Counted from the first letter of the stretch, positions 52,201 through 61,310 are shown. The stretch: 64,000 nucleotides of DNA from Acetobacter tropicalis (GCF_001580915.1 NZ_LHZQ01000218.1:1-64000), one strand, 5' to 3'. Program-made: numbers and translations. Notes: a model not told the origin generated them from the letters alone.

Positions 52201-53801
52201 TCAAGGTGACGCAGCTTATTGCCAAACTGCGCCATGCTACGCCGGGTGTGACGCTGATCTCTCCGCCGCCGCATCACGATATCTATTCCATCGAGGATCT
52301 GGCACAGCTTATCTATGATCTGAAGCAGATCAATCCGGAGGCGACTGTCACCGTCAAGCTGGTGGCGCGGTCTGGTATTGGCACCATTGCTGCGGGCGTG
52401 GCCAAGGCGAAAGCTGATGCCATCCTCATTTCCGGTCATTCCGGCGGCACAGGGGCCAGCCCGCAGACATCCGTGAAATATGCGGGCCTGCCGTGGGAAC
52501 TGGGTCTGGCGGAAGCGCATCAGGTGCTGATGCTCAACCGTCTGCGCCACCGTGTGAAGCTGCGCACGGATGGCGGTATCAAGACCGGGCGTGACGTAGT
52601 GATTGCTGCCATGCTGGGGGCTGAGGAGTTTGGTATTGGCACGGCCAGCCTTGTGGCCATGGGCTGCATCATGGTGCGGCAGTGCCACTTCAACACCTGC
52701 CCGGTGGGTGTGTGCTCTCAGGATGAAGAACTGCGCAAGAAGTTTGAAGGCACGCCGGAGAAGGTGATCAACCTGTTCTCCTTCATTGCGGAAGATGTGC
52801 GCAATATTCTGGCGTCTCTGGGCTTCCGGACCCTGAACGAGGTGATCGGCCGGACCGATCTGCTGCGGCAGGTCTCCCGTGGTGCGGATTATCTGGATGA
52901 TCTGGACCTGAACTCTCTGCTCTCTCAGGCAGATCCGGGGCCGTTTGCCCGTTACTGCACGCTGGATGGCCGGAACGAGGTGCCGGACACGCTGGATGCG
53001 CAGATGATCAGTGATGCCAAGCCGCTGTTTGACCACGGGGAGAAAATGCAACTGCACTATAATGTGCAGAACACGCAGCGCGCCATTGGCACGCGCATGT
53101 CTTCCCTGATTGTGCGGCAGTTTGGCATGAAAACGCTGGCGCCGGGCCACCTTACGGTGCGGTTGCGCGGGTCTGCCGGGCAGTCTCTGGGGGCGTTTGC
53201 GGTGCAGGGCATCAAGCTGGAAGTGCTGGGGGACGCCAACGATTACGTGGGCAAGGGCCTCTCCGGCGCCACCATCAGCGTGCGGCCGTCTCCGTCCTCG
53301 CTGCTGGTGTGCAACCAGAACGCCATTATCGGCAATACGGTGCTGTATGGCGCCACGGCGGGCGAGCTTTACGCCGCAGGTCAGGCCGGTGAGCGCTTTG
53401 CCGTGCGTAACTCTGGCGCGGTTGCCGTGATTGAAGGCTGTGGGTCTAACGCCTGTGAATACATGACAGGCGGCACAGTGGTGATTCTTGGGCCCATTGG
53501 TGACAATTTTGGCGCGGGCTTTACCGGCGGCATGGCCTTTGTGCTGGATGATGACAACAGCTTTGAACGCAAGGTGAATCCGGAGTCTCTGCTCTGGACG
53601 CGCGTTGCACAGGGCGAATGGGCAGATAAACTGAAAGCATTGGTGGAACGCCACGTTGAAGAAACGGGCTCCCCCTACGCCACCATGCTGCTGCACAAGT
53701 GGGATGAGGTTCTGCCGCGCTTCTGGCAGATTGTTCCGCAGGATTATGCGCGGATTATCGGCTTTGAGGTGCCGCAGGAAGCGCAGAAACAGTCTGCCTG
53801 A
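49245..53801 (+). CDS. gltB: Glutamate synthase large subunit
   Basis: Protein of 1518 residues making two glutamates from glutamine and 2-oxoglutarate. The class II glutaminase begins at the mature Cys (RDSCGVG, C42) after a propeptide. The FMN/synthase domain contains the GTGASP loop (ISGHSGGTGASPQTSVKYAG). The 3Fe-4S cysteines lie around 1141-1152 in CIMVRQCHFNTC. The C-terminal GXGXG beta-helix is present (GATISVRPSPSSLL...). The order gltD-gltB with coupled translation implies one operon. The strand opposite this gene carries a very long accidental open frame. Confidence 0.97.
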   Translation: MDMDKLPNTGMGESAEAFLEAWDNNVAALEGLYDPADERDSCGVGLIAALDGKSRRDVVEAGIAALSAIWHRGAVDADGKTGDGAGIHVEIPQDFFADAITSTGDQPEDGTIIAVGQVFLPKTDLTAQEQCRQIIETEILAFGYGIYGWRQVPIDTSCIGEKANATRPEIEQIMIRNLPGKAEDAFERDLYVIRRKIEKAAIAAQVDLYICSLSCRSIIYKGMFLAEHLTEFYPDLLDKRFVSRFAIYHQRYSTNTFPTWKLAQPFRRLAHNGEINTISGNVNWMKSHETRLSHPELDPWMEDIKPLVQAGGSDTAILDNVFELLTFSGRDAPAAKALMVPASVGGNSSMKQSHRDMFAYCNAVMEPWDGPAALCATDGRWVIAGLDRSGLRPLRYTVTADGLLIVGSETGMVRVPEANVVKRGRLGPGDVIGVDLQAPKLYGNEELLDLLAARQEFSSWVGRIQKIGSIVRSDVTEPVNYQGEELRRRQLAVGTTLEDLETILQPMVENGTEAIGSMGDDTPLAVLSPRYRGLAHYFRQGFSQVTNPPIDSLRESRVMSLATRLGNLGNILDQSADQCEMLQLPSPVLTSGEYESLRAFCGASGCVIDCTFPVKDGETGLREAIARIRREAEEAVRGGCTHVFLSDENQSPSRAYIPMILATGAVHTHLVRTSLRTFTSLNVRTSTALDVHAIAVTIGVGATTVNPYLAQECIADRHRRGLFGTFSLRECMERYRKAVDKGLLKIMSKMGISIVASYRGGCNFEAVGLSRALTAEFFPGMPSRISGIGLSGIARNVLTFHGEAWDATTLALPVGGLYKMRRSGEQHAFDGTLIHMLQTAVATDSFTIYKRYADAVRAQPPVALRDLLDFREGRTPIPVDEVESITLLRKRLIAPAISLGALSPEAHETLSIAMNRIGAKSDSGEGGEDPARAKPRPNGDNASSAIKQVASGRFGVTAQYLNDCRELEIKVAQGAKPGEGGQLPGFKVTQLIAKLRHATPGVTLISPPPHHDIYSIEDLAQLIYDLKQINPEATVTVKLVARSGIGTIAAGVAKAKADAILISGHSGGTGASPQTSVKYAGLPWELGLAEAHQVLMLNRLRHRVKLRTDGGIKTGRDVVIAAMLGAEEFGIGTASLVAMGCIMVRQCHFNTCPVGVCSQDEELRKKFEGTPEKVINLFSFIAEDVRNILASLGFRTLNEVIGRTDLLRQVSRGADYLDDLDLNSLLSQADPGPFARYCTLDGRNEVPDTLDAQMISDAKPLFDHGEKMQLHYNVQNTQRAIGTRMSSLIVRQFGMKTLAPGHLTVRLRGSAGQSLGAFAVQGIKLEVLGDANDYVGKGLSGATISVRPSPSSLLVCNQNAIIGNTVLYGATAGELYAAGQAGERFAVRNSGAVAVIEGCGSNACEYMTGGTVVILGPIGDNFGAGFTGGMAFVLDDDNSFERKVNPESLLWTRVAQGEWADKLKALVERHVEETGSPYATMLLHKWDEVLPRFWQIVPQDYARIIGFEVPQEAQKQSA

Positions 53802-53837
53802 ACAGGCCGCAAGGCACACTGAACAGGCCAGCCGCAA

Positions 53838-53882
53838 ACGGGCGGGGCAGGGGGCGAAAGCCTTCTCCCCGCCCGTTCTGTT
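53838..53882 (+). terminator. Terminator of the gltDB operon
   Basis: ACGGGCGGGG pairs perfectly with CCCCGCCCGT over a 19-base loop, followed by a T-rich tail, 37 bp after the gltB stop. Confidence 0.75.
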
Positions 53883-53948
53883 TGCAGTGTGATCCGTCTT
53901 GCATTCTGTGGGGTCGCGCGTAGCAAAATTGCGCGTTACAGTGGCCCC

Positions 53949-55793
53949 ATGCAACACATGACGCTTCTCCCCCGTTTTCAGCAGTTTCCGGCTCTGGCCG
54001 CTGAAACGGCTGTGTCTTCTCCTGCCTCTGCCGAGGCTCCGGCGCTCCCCCGGTGGGACCTTTCCGCGCTGTATGCCGGGATGGATGATCCCGCCCTGAC
54101 GCAGGATCTGGCTACGGCTGAAAAGCAGGCCAAAGCCTTTGCTGCCCGGTATCAGGGCAAGCTGGCAGATCTGTCCGGCGCGGATCTGGCCAAGGCCATT
54201 GCGGAAGGGGAAGCCATTGAGGAGCTTCTGGGCAAGGCAGGCTCCTACGCCTCCCTGCTGTTTGCCGCCAATTCATCCGATGCCGCCATTAGCCGGTTCA
54301 GTCAGTCCATCAATGAAAAACTGACCGATATCTCTGCTTATCTGCTGTTCTTCACCTTGGAGTTGAACCGCATTGAAGATGCGGATCTGGAGCAGAAGTT
54401 GCAGGACCCCGCACTGGCGCACTGGAAGCCTTTCCTGCGTGATACGCGCCTGTTCCGCCCGCATCAGCTTTCTGATGAGGTGGAAAAGGTACTGCTGGAA
54501 AAATCCGTTACCGGAGCGCAGTCTTGGTCCCGCCTGTTTGATGAGACCATTGCCGCCTTGCGTGTCACGCTGGATGGCGAGGAGGTGACGGTTGGCGATG
54601 CGCTGAACCGGCTTTCCGATTCTGACCGCGGTGTGCGTGAACGCGCAGGCAAGGCCGTTGGGGCCGTGTTCGGAGCCAATATTCGCCTGTTTGCGCTGAT
54701 TACTAACACACTGGCCAAGGATAAGGCTATCTCTGATGGTCTGCGCCATTATGCGCGGCCCACATCCTCCCGCAATCTTTCCAACATGGTGGAAGACGAG
54801 GTGGTGGATGCGCTGGTTTCCGCCGTGCGGCAGGATTACCCGCGTCTGGCGCACCGCTATTACGCGCTGAAAGCCAAATGGATGGGGCTGGACAAGCTGG
54901 AGCATTGGGACCGCAATGCACCGCTGCCCGGCTGTGAAGACCGCAAGATCCCGTGGGACGAAGCCAAGCAGATTGTGCAGAAAGCCTATGATGGGTTTGA
55001 CCCGCGCATGGGCAAGGTGATCAACACCTTCCTCACCCATCCGTGGATTGACGTGCCACCTGCACCTGGCAAGTCACCGGGTGCGTTCGCGCACCCCACC
55101 GTGCCGTCCGCGCATCCGTTCATCCTGCTCAACTATCATGGCCGCACGCGGGATGTGATGACGCTTGCGCATGAGCTTGGGCATGGCGTGCATCAGGTTC
55201 TGGCAGCCAGGCAGGGCTACTTCCTGTCCAACACGCCGCTTACACTGGCTGAAACGGCCAGTGTGTTTGGTGAAATGCTCACCTTCCAGTCCCTGCTGGA
55301 TGCGGAGCAGGACCCTGCCCGCAAGCGCACCCTGCTGGCTGGCAAGGTGGAAGATATGCTCAACACCGTGGTGCGCCAGATTGCGTTCTACGAATTTGAA
55401 ACCCGCGTGCATGATGAACGCAAGAGCGGTGAACTGCTGCCCGAACGCATTGGCGAGATCTGGCGGCAGGTGCAGACGGAAAGCCTTGGTCCGGCCTTCA
55501 ACTTTACCCCGGACTATGATGTGTTCTGGGCGTATATTCCGCACTTCATCCACTCACCGTTCTATGTGTATGCCTACGCGTTTGGGGACTGTCTGGTGAA
55601 CGCCCTGTATGGTGTGTTCACGGATGGCACTCCGGGCTTTCAGGACAAATATATTGCCATGCTGGAAGCCGGTGGCACGCTGCGCCACAAGGAACTGCTG
55701 GCCCCCTTCGGGCTTGATGCGTCCGACCCCAATTTCTGGCGCAAGGGGCTGGATGTGATTTCCGGCTTTATTGACCAGTTGGAGCAGGCCTGA
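53949..55793 (+). CDS. pepF: M3 family oligoendopeptidase F
   Basis: About 614 residues. The zinc site HELGHGVHQ (HExxH) lies in the last third, followed by the downstream Glu in LAETASVFGEML, the M3B arrangement. There is no signal peptide, so it should degrade short peptides in the cytoplasm. The Met at 53949 was chosen; the preceding 20 codons look like untranslated sequence. The UbiB-like kinase gene starts three bases after the stop, so the two are cotranscribed. Confidence 0.9.
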   Translation: MQHMTLLPRFQQFPALAAETAVSSPASAEAPALPRWDLSALYAGMDDPALTQDLATAEKQAKAFAARYQGKLADLSGADLAKAIAEGEAIEELLGKAGSYASLLFAANSSDAAISRFSQSINEKLTDISAYLLFFTLELNRIEDADLEQKLQDPALAHWKPFLRDTRLFRPHQLSDEVEKVLLEKSVTGAQSWSRLFDETIAALRVTLDGEEVTVGDALNRLSDSDRGVRERAGKAVGAVFGANIRLFALITNTLAKDKAISDGLRHYARPTSSRNLSNMVEDEVVDALVSAVRQDYPRLAHRYYALKAKWMGLDKLEHWDRNAPLPGCEDRKIPWDEAKQIVQKAYDGFDPRMGKVINTFLTHPWIDVPPAPGKSPGAFAHPTVPSAHPFILLNYHGRTRDVMTLAHELGHGVHQVLAARQGYFLSNTPLTLAETASVFGEMLTFQSLLDAEQDPARKRTLLAGKVEDMLNTVVRQIAFYEFETRVHDERKSGELLPERIGEIWRQVQTESLGPAFNFTPDYDVFWAYIPHFIHSPFYVYAYAFGDCLVNALYGVFTDGTPGFQDKYIAMLEAGGTLRHKELLAPFGLDASDPNFWRKGLDVISGFIDQLEQA

Positions 55794-55796
55794 GCA

Positions 55797-57158
55797 ATGG
55801 CAGAACGTGATCTTGATAACAGCGGCATGTTCGGGGAACTGCGCCGCATGGTGCAGACCACGGGCACGGTAGGCGGCATTGCCGCCCGCATGGCCGGACA
55901 CAAGATAGGCCTGCGGTCTGGTGGCGCGTCCCACGCGGAAGATCTGAAATCCATGCTGGGGGGGCTGAAAGGCCCGCTGATGAAGGCGGCCCAGCTTCTG
56001 TCCACCATTCCCGGTGCCCTGCCGGAGGAATATGCCAAGGAACTGGCCGAACTTCAGGCCAACGCCCCGCCCATGGGCTGGAACTTTGTGCGCCGGCGTA
56101 TGGCAGCGGAACTCGGCCCGGGCTGGGAAAAACATTTCCGCTCCTTCGGGCGGGAAGCTGCGGCGGCTGCCAGTCTGGGGCAGGTGCATCAGGCCGTGCT
56201 GACAGACGGCCGTCGCGTGGCGTGCAAGCTGCAATATCCGGACATGAAAGCCGCCGTGGAGTCTGACCTGCGGCAGTTCCGTATGGCCATTGGTGTCTAC
56301 CACCGGCTGGATAACGCCATCCGGCAGGATGATGTGGTGGAGGAACTGGCCGAACGCCTGCGGGAGGAACTGGACTACACGCGGGAGGCCGCAAACATGC
56401 GGCTGTATCGCGCTATTCTGGCTGACTGCCCGGAGATCACGGTTCCTGCGCCGATTGATGAACTTTCTACTCATCGCCTGCTGACCATGGAGTGGGTGAG
56501 CGGCCGCAGTCTGAACGCCGCGATTGAAGCCGGACTGACCGAGGAGCAGAAAAAGAAGATTGCCCGCTCCCTGTTCCGTGCATGGTATCTGCCGCTGTAT
56601 CAATATGGCGTGGTGCATGGTGACCCCCATATGGGCAACTTCACCCTGCGCGATGATTACGGGCTGAACCTGCTGGATTTCGGGGCGATCCGTATTTTCC
56701 AGCCGTCCTTTATCAAGGGGAACATTGACCTCTACCGGGCCTTGCAGAGTGGCGACAAAGCCATGGCGACGGAGGCTTACGCCGCTTGGGGCTTTACGAA
56801 CCTGACGCCTGAAAAGGTGGACGTACTGAACGAATGGGCGGGCTTCCTGTACGCTCCGCTGATGGACGACCGTGAACGGTTCATTCAGGAAGACAGCAAC
56901 CCTGTGTTCGGGCGCGAAGTGCTGACAAAAGTGCATGAAGGTCTGCAGCGCACGGGCGGCGTTCGCCTGCCGCGCGAATTTGTGCTGGTGGACCGTTCTG
57001 CCGTGGGGCTTGGTTCAGTCTTCATGCGCCTGAAGGTGAAGATGAACTGGTATCAACTGTTCCATGAAATCATTGCGGAATTTGATGAGCAGGCTTTGGC
57101 TGAACGCCAGAAAGCTGCCGTGGCAGCCGCACGCTTTCCTGAAACGCCGATAACGTAA
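55797..57158 (+). CDS. ABC1/UbiB (AarF) family atypical kinase
   Basis: Protein of 453 residues. The family-defining K-x-G-Q segment appears as LMKAAQLLSTIPGALPEEYAKELAELQ (KAAQ variant), then AAAASLGQVHQA with an A-rich loop, the ATP Lys in VACKLQYPDM, YGVVHGDPHMGNF (catalytic loop) and LLDFGAIR (DFG). Relatives (UbiB, COQ8) support ubiquinone synthesis through an ATPase activity. No C-terminal membrane pair as in E. coli UbiB is evident, so it may be a paralogue rather than UbiB itself. Confidence 0.85.
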   Translation: MAERDLDNSGMFGELRRMVQTTGTVGGIAARMAGHKIGLRSGGASHAEDLKSMLGGLKGPLMKAAQLLSTIPGALPEEYAKELAELQANAPPMGWNFVRRRMAAELGPGWEKHFRSFGREAAAAASLGQVHQAVLTDGRRVACKLQYPDMKAAVESDLRQFRMAIGVYHRLDNAIRQDDVVEELAERLREELDYTREAANMRLYRAILADCPEITVPAPIDELSTHRLLTMEWVSGRSLNAAIEAGLTEEQKKKIARSLFRAWYLPLYQYGVVHGDPHMGNFTLRDDYGLNLLDFGAIRIFQPSFIKGNIDLYRALQSGDKAMATEAYAAWGFTNLTPEKVDVLNEWAGFLYAPLMDDRERFIQEDSNPVFGREVLTKVHEGLQRTGGVRLPREFVLVDRSAVGLGSVFMRLKVKMNWYQLFHEIIAEFDEQALAERQKAAVAAARFPETPIT

Positions 57159-57403
57159 CGGGTTATCTGCCGCAGGAGAGACGGCAAAGGCCCGTGCTCT
57201 TTCAGTCTCTCCTGCCAATCGGGTTCTGCCTTCTTCATGCAGGTTTGTTTGAAGCGTCAGCCAGATCAGCCGGACTACGTTTCTGGGGGCTGAGTGTGTT
57301 GGGCGGGCATCCCAACAACGTTTCATCAAGCCTCCAAATTTTCTGTTTTTCATTCCCCAAAAGCCCGCAGTAATTTCCAACCATTGAGTTTTTAAACAGA
57401 CTC

Positions 57404-57982
57404 TTATGGGAGGAAGGGCAGGAATATTGGCTCACCCGTAAAAAGAGGGGGACCATATTTCGGGGTGGACTGGGGCGCCCCCATGCGAAAATTGATTCGC
57501 TGGTGGTAAGGGTGGCTTACAGGTTTGCCGTGCTGCATTGCCGGGAAGAAAACGGCGTGGCTCATAAAATCCAGTCCGGCCTGATTGAAATAAGGGTTGG
57601 TCCCTTTTTCAATGTGGCAGCCATGGGCTTTCCCTTTTTCATCAATGTCGCATCCCACTATCGCCATACCGGTAATGTTCCGTTGCTCCATGAGCGTCGG
57701 GTAATAGGGTGGGGGCGTGGCCAGTTTGTTGAGGTGTGGTCCACGGTTATCATCCACAAAGCCATTATACTGTGTAGGCGGGGGCGGCGCAGGGTGTGGC
57801 TTCGGCTGTGTCATCCCCATCACCAGCACATACAGCCCGCAGCATGCCGTTGCGGCGGTCAGTATCCAGCTTTTGGCATTGGGGGCCTCTTCCTGCTTTT
57901 GTAGCAGTGGGTGCGCGACTGGTTCTACCGGAGGCGGCTGATGTTTTTGAGTTTCATCAGGGTCAGGCGGGGCAGAAGCCAT
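57404..57982 (-). CDS. TonB C-terminal-domain protein, copy A
   Basis: Protein of 192 residues: a Pro/Gln-rich cytoplasmic start, one span (SWILTAATACCGLYVLVMGM), a Pro-rich linker and a C-terminal domain with YPTLMEQRNITGMAIVGCDIDEKGKAHGCHIEKGTNPYFNQAGLDFMSHAVFFPAMQHGKPV. The pattern of Y-P, G-x-v-x-v-x-x-x-x-G and final A-x-x-x-x-x-F-x-P-A is that of TonB family C-terminal domains, with an extra Cys pair. It is a close paralogue of the protein at 58205-58798. No exbB/exbD is adjacent. Confidence 0.7.
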   Translation of the reverse strand: MASAPPDPDETQKHQPPPVEPVAHPLLQKQEEAPNAKSWILTAATACCGLYVLVMGMTQPKPHPAPPPPTQYNGFVDDNRGPHLNKLATPPPYYPTLMEQRNITGMAIVGCDIDEKGKAHGCHIEKGTNPYFNQAGLDFMSHAVFFPAMQHGKPVSHPYHQRINFRMGAPQSTPKYGPPLFTGEPIFLPFLP

Positions 57983-58204
57983 GAAGCAGCCTCATCAGGA
58001 GAGCGGAGCAAGAGGACAGGCTACCGGCAGAGGCTACCCCGTTTCAATAAAAAGCGTACAGGACCATCCTCACGTTTTCTATAGTTCCGTTTTTGCAAAG
58101 AGCACTCAAGAAAATCTGTCTGGGGGGCTAGTGGCTCTTTGTTTTCTATGGGCTGCATCTGATTTTTTGTTTCTTAAATACTCGTGTTTTTCGCAGACCT
58201 TTTT

Positions 58205-58798
58205 TCACGGAAGATAAGGTAGGAGAGTGGGGCCGCCGGTAAAAAGCGGTGGTCCATATTTGGCGAAGGACTGTGCCTGCTCCGGCTTTATGCCGAAAAA
58301 CAACCGCATACGAAAATGCCGTGTAACCGGTTTGCCGTGCTCCATGGCAGGAAAGAAAACCGCGCGGGCCATATACTCCATGCCCGCGCGGTTGAAATAA
58401 GGATTGGTGCCCCGTTCTATACGGCAGGCATGGGCCTTGCCATCTTCACCAATATCGCACCCTACAATACTGATACCGGAAATACCTTTGTCCCTCATTT
58501 CTGGTGGAGTGCGCAGGCGTGGTGTCTCTACTCTGTTCAAGACAGGCTTGTGATTGTCATCCAGAAAGGCGTAGCTGCCTGATGATGCGGATGTCTGGGT
58601 TGGAGACGTATCGGGCTGATGGGCGATACCCATAATCAGCACATAAAGACCACAACAGGCTGCGGCCGCACCAACAATCCAGCTTCTGGCATGAGCCGCT
58701 TTCTTCTGCTTCTGGGGCCGGGCAGAGAGCACAGGCTGCTCATCCTCCTGCGGAGAACGACCAGGGGAAGGCGGTGGATCAAAAGGCGCGGGAGCCAT
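58205..58798 (-). CDS. TonB C-terminal-domain protein, copy B
   Basis: Protein of 197 residues with the same layout as copy A: a polar start, a span SWIVGAAAACCGLYVLIMGI, a short linker, then RTPPEMRDKGISGISIVGCDIGEDGKAHACRIERGTNPYFNRAGMEYMARAVFFPAMEHGKPV and the shared ending KYGPPLFTGGPTLLPYLP. It lies about 220 bp upstream of copy A on the same strand and clearly arose by tandem duplication with later divergence. The retained CCG in the span and the Cys pair of the domain are conserved in both. Confidence 0.7.
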   Translation of the reverse strand: MAPAPFDPPPSPGRSPQEDEQPVLSARPQKQKKAAHARSWIVGAAAACCGLYVLIMGIAHQPDTSPTQTSASSGSYAFLDDNHKPVLNRVETPRLRTPPEMRDKGISGISIVGCDIGEDGKAHACRIERGTNPYFNRAGMEYMARAVFFPAMEHGKPVTRHFRMRLFFGIKPEQAQSFAKYGPPLFTGGPTLLPYLP

Positions 58799-59036
58799 CG
58801 ACAGGCCTTATGCTGGTAAGATGGACGTGAGACTACAGGAAGAGATCAGTATTTTTCAAATGAAAGCATCGTGCCACAGGTATACATATATGAGGCTTAC
58901 AGTTTGAATAAACGGCCGATAAGAGGTGAATAGAAGAGCCATCTCCTCAGTTATCTGCTTCGCGCAACCATTATATTCTGGCTATGAGCCCTGAGCCTGT
59001 TAAAAGGTTCAGACGCATGAGCGGAGCAGTAGTGGC

Positions 59037-59885
59037 ATGTTTGATGACTACCTCGTAGGAGACCTCATCCGCCCCAAAGCGGTGCAGAAACCAAACGCGC
59101 CTTACTCCAGATTATATAAACCTTGGTTCCTGAAGCGTAGGCCAGCCTTGGTCCTGAACCGGACTGAGTTTGGGAAGGACGCTCCGCCAATGGGGATAAT
59201 CGCCTATCGCCGAGAAAACAGGACCTGGGTTCAAAGCCGTCTCATGAACCTTACATGGTTTGACGTTGTAGCCCGGCCTGCTGCCAGCCCAATGCTGAAT
59301 CGCTTCCATCCTTACAAGCCGCCTGCGCAGAGACGGTCCATCAGCATTGGACGGCATAAGAAGTGTGTTGTCAGCGTGCAGTGGGCGTACGATACATCTA
59401 CGTGCGATCCTGACCACCCCATCATGTATGCGGCGCTGCCGATGTCGCCTGCCCAACTTGGAGCCTATGTAAGACACGCTCTGTCAAACTCGTCCTGTCA
59501 TACGCACATTCGGAACGATAGTTTAGAAGTGCGAAAGGAGTATATCGCCAGCATCCATCAGAAGGCAGGGGAGAGAAGCGTTACCCTCAAGTCGCAACTG
59601 AAAGCCGAGTTCGGCGTGGAAGCAGACAAGGTGCTCAATAGCCACAGTGTCACCAGAATTAGCTCAACCTTCGATTGCCTTCGTCTCTCCAAGGCCAAGA
59701 TGATTGACAGGCGTGCGATGGATATCCACGTCGGATATGATGCATCGAACGATGAACTTGGACGCGCCGTCTTGGAGATGTTCGACCGCCCCCTCCTCAA
59801 GCAGGCGGCCTTTGACGCGCAATGGTCGTATCTTGTGCAACTGATGCCCTATCTTGAGCCAGCTATTCTTGATGCGTGGTTTTGA
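59037..59885 (+). CDS. Unknown protein with two DUF1436/CdiI-like segments
   Basis: Protein of 282 residues, no signal peptide or span. Two segments look alike: AALPMSPAQLGAYVRHALSNS (about residue 145) and HVGYDASNDELGRAVLEMFDR (about 250). Both resemble the end of DUF1436/CdiI_2-type immunity proteins (S-D-E-E-L-G-x-A-L). The second half is preceded by VRKEYIASIHQKAGERSVTLKSQL, also as in that group. This suggests a duplicated immunity fold, but the match is by eye and weak. The locus is lower in GC and without neighbours of known pathway. The start may be at 59037 (ATG) without a strong ribosome site. Confidence 0.45.
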   Translation: MFDDYLVGDLIRPKAVQKPNAPYSRLYKPWFLKRRPALVLNRTEFGKDAPPMGIIAYRRENRTWVQSRLMNLTWFDVVARPAASPMLNRFHPYKPPAQRRSISIGRHKKCVVSVQWAYDTSTCDPDHPIMYAALPMSPAQLGAYVRHALSNSSCHTHIRNDSLEVRKEYIASIHQKAGERSVTLKSQLKAEFGVEADKVLNSHSVTRISSTFDCLRLSKAKMIDRRAMDIHVGYDASNDELGRAVLEMFDRPLLKQAAFDAQWSYLVQLMPYLEPAILDAWF

Positions 59886-60115
59886 TAACGTTCTTCAGGA
59901 AATCTCAGAGTGTCTAATAAAGCCACAGGTTCTTACCTGTCGATACGTTTGCCGGATCGGGTAGTGGGGACCGTTCTATCTGATACCAGTCAAGTCACAT
60001 CAGACCGACGCTGCAACCAGTCCTGAGCCCGGGTGTAGGCGCACGTGAACGGATTGACGTTGATTTTAGATCATGATGCCGAGATTGTAGAAGGCATGGA
60101 GGGAGTTTTCGCATA

Positions 60116-60358
60116 ATGTCTTATTTGTTCTGGCAACCTGATTGTAAGCCTTCAATAACGCGCCGTACCGTTCTTACGACCATTTTTGCCTCTTTACTTG
60201 CCCCTAAAGTTGTAACCGCAGCTTCTCCAGATCAATCAACGAATTTAATGGATGCTTTCTGGGTCTGTTACAATTCAAATCGGGGTGCAGATCTTGAAAC
60301 GCGGGTCGCAGCCCTGACCAGTTCTTTAGTCTATCTCTTTCCACTGAGGGAAGGATAG
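60116..60358 (+). CDS. Small protein with export-like N-terminus
   Basis: 80 residues. TRRTVLTTIFASLLAPKVVTAA resembles a (possibly Tat-type) signal peptide with cleavage after TAA; the 40 residues that remain are polar with one Cys. It may be the beginning of a truncated exported protein. The family is not recognised, and GGAGGG-like sequence upstream (about 60102) gives modest support for translation. Confidence 0.35.
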   Translation: MSYLFWQPDCKPSITRRTVLTTIFASLLAPKVVTAASPDQSTNLMDAFWVCYNSNRGADLETRVAALTSSLVYLFPLREG

Positions 60359-60437
60359 CCGCAGCGAGAAATCAGCCCGCCATGTTGGAGCAGAAAAACA
60401 GGTAGAGTAGATTTCTGTAATGCGTGTATTCTGCGGC

Positions 60438-61241
60438 ATGGACCAGCAACTCGTCATCATCTGTCTGCTGACGGCAGGCATCAACCTCATCGGCACACTG
60501 GCGTACGCCGCACGCATCGCGGGGGGTCGGACAGGACGGATTGCCATGAGCTTTGCGCTTTTCAATATGTTGGTCTTGGTCAGTCGGACTTCGAACAGTT
60601 TTCTTGGGCCATTTCTTGCAAAGAGGATCGAGATGCGTCTCGCTTCGGGTGGTGGCGATGCTTTGCTCGGCGATTTTCGTCTTGTTCTATTGAGTGCGAC
60701 AATCGCAGTCTTTATCGGCATTGTGATGGTGCCGACCGGACAACGAATGTTTGTAAAAGCCATAGGCTATTTTCAACGCCATCGATCGACAGCGCGCTTA
60801 TTGGCGAGAACAGCCAGCCCAGCCGGGCTGATGGCCATCAGACAATCAATAGCCTGGCCTACGCGTGGGCATATGCGTGCCATGAAGAAAGAACGCGGGG
60901 TAGGGTGGGGTGTCCTTCTGGGCAATGTTTTGGCCCAAGCGCTCATTACGGTAGGGGTCTTGGCATCGCTTTATGCTGGTTATCTTAACCCCGCCTATCG
61001 CGTCACGGCTTCACAGCTTTCCGCGGTTATCAACGGCGTTGCAACAATACTGCTTTTTGCGTTGATAGATCCCCAGCTCTCGGTCATGACAGATGATGTC
61101 GTTGAAGGGCGCGTGGACGCCAGTCTGTTTCGTCGCACTATTGTCTGGATATCCCTAAGTCGGTTGGTGGGCACGGTGATCGCACAGGCATTTTTTCTTC
61201 CCGCAGCCCTCATGATCGCATGGATTGCCAATCACGTTTAA
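60438..61241 (+). CDS. Amj-type lipid II flippase
   Basis: About 267 residues with six or more spans. It opens VIICLLTAGINLIGTLAYAARIAGGRTGRIAMSFALFNMLVLVSRTSNSF, the signature of Amj (YdaH, DUF2837), the alternative lipid II flippase first described in Bacillus subtilis. Amj moves the peptidoglycan precursor across the inner membrane independently of MurJ. Proteobacterial copies exist but are not universal. The Met at 60438 fits the family start; another lies at 60420. It sits alone beside the immunity-like gene, in a stretch with lower GC. Confidence 0.75.
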   Translation: MDQQLVIICLLTAGINLIGTLAYAARIAGGRTGRIAMSFALFNMLVLVSRTSNSFLGPFLAKRIEMRLASGGGDALLGDFRLVLLSATIAVFIGIVMVPTGQRMFVKAIGYFQRHRSTARLLARTASPAGLMAIRQSIAWPTRGHMRAMKKERGVGWGVLLGNVLAQALITVGVLASLYAGYLNPAYRVTASQLSAVINGVATILLFALIDPQLSVMTDDVVEGRVDASLFRRTIVWISLSRLVGTVIAQAFFLPAALMIAWIANHV

Positions 61242-61310
61242 ATTTTGACGAAGGCAATGGTCGGCGTCGCAAACATTTCTTTTATTCGCTTTCTGGTAAA
61301 CTATTCTTTC

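Noticed and set aside
49191-53957. Very long open frame (about 1588 codons) on the minus strand
   Set aside because: It is exactly antisense to gltB and shows the His/Arg/Gln-rich composition expected of the reverse of a GC-rich coding sequence; no domain is recognisable.
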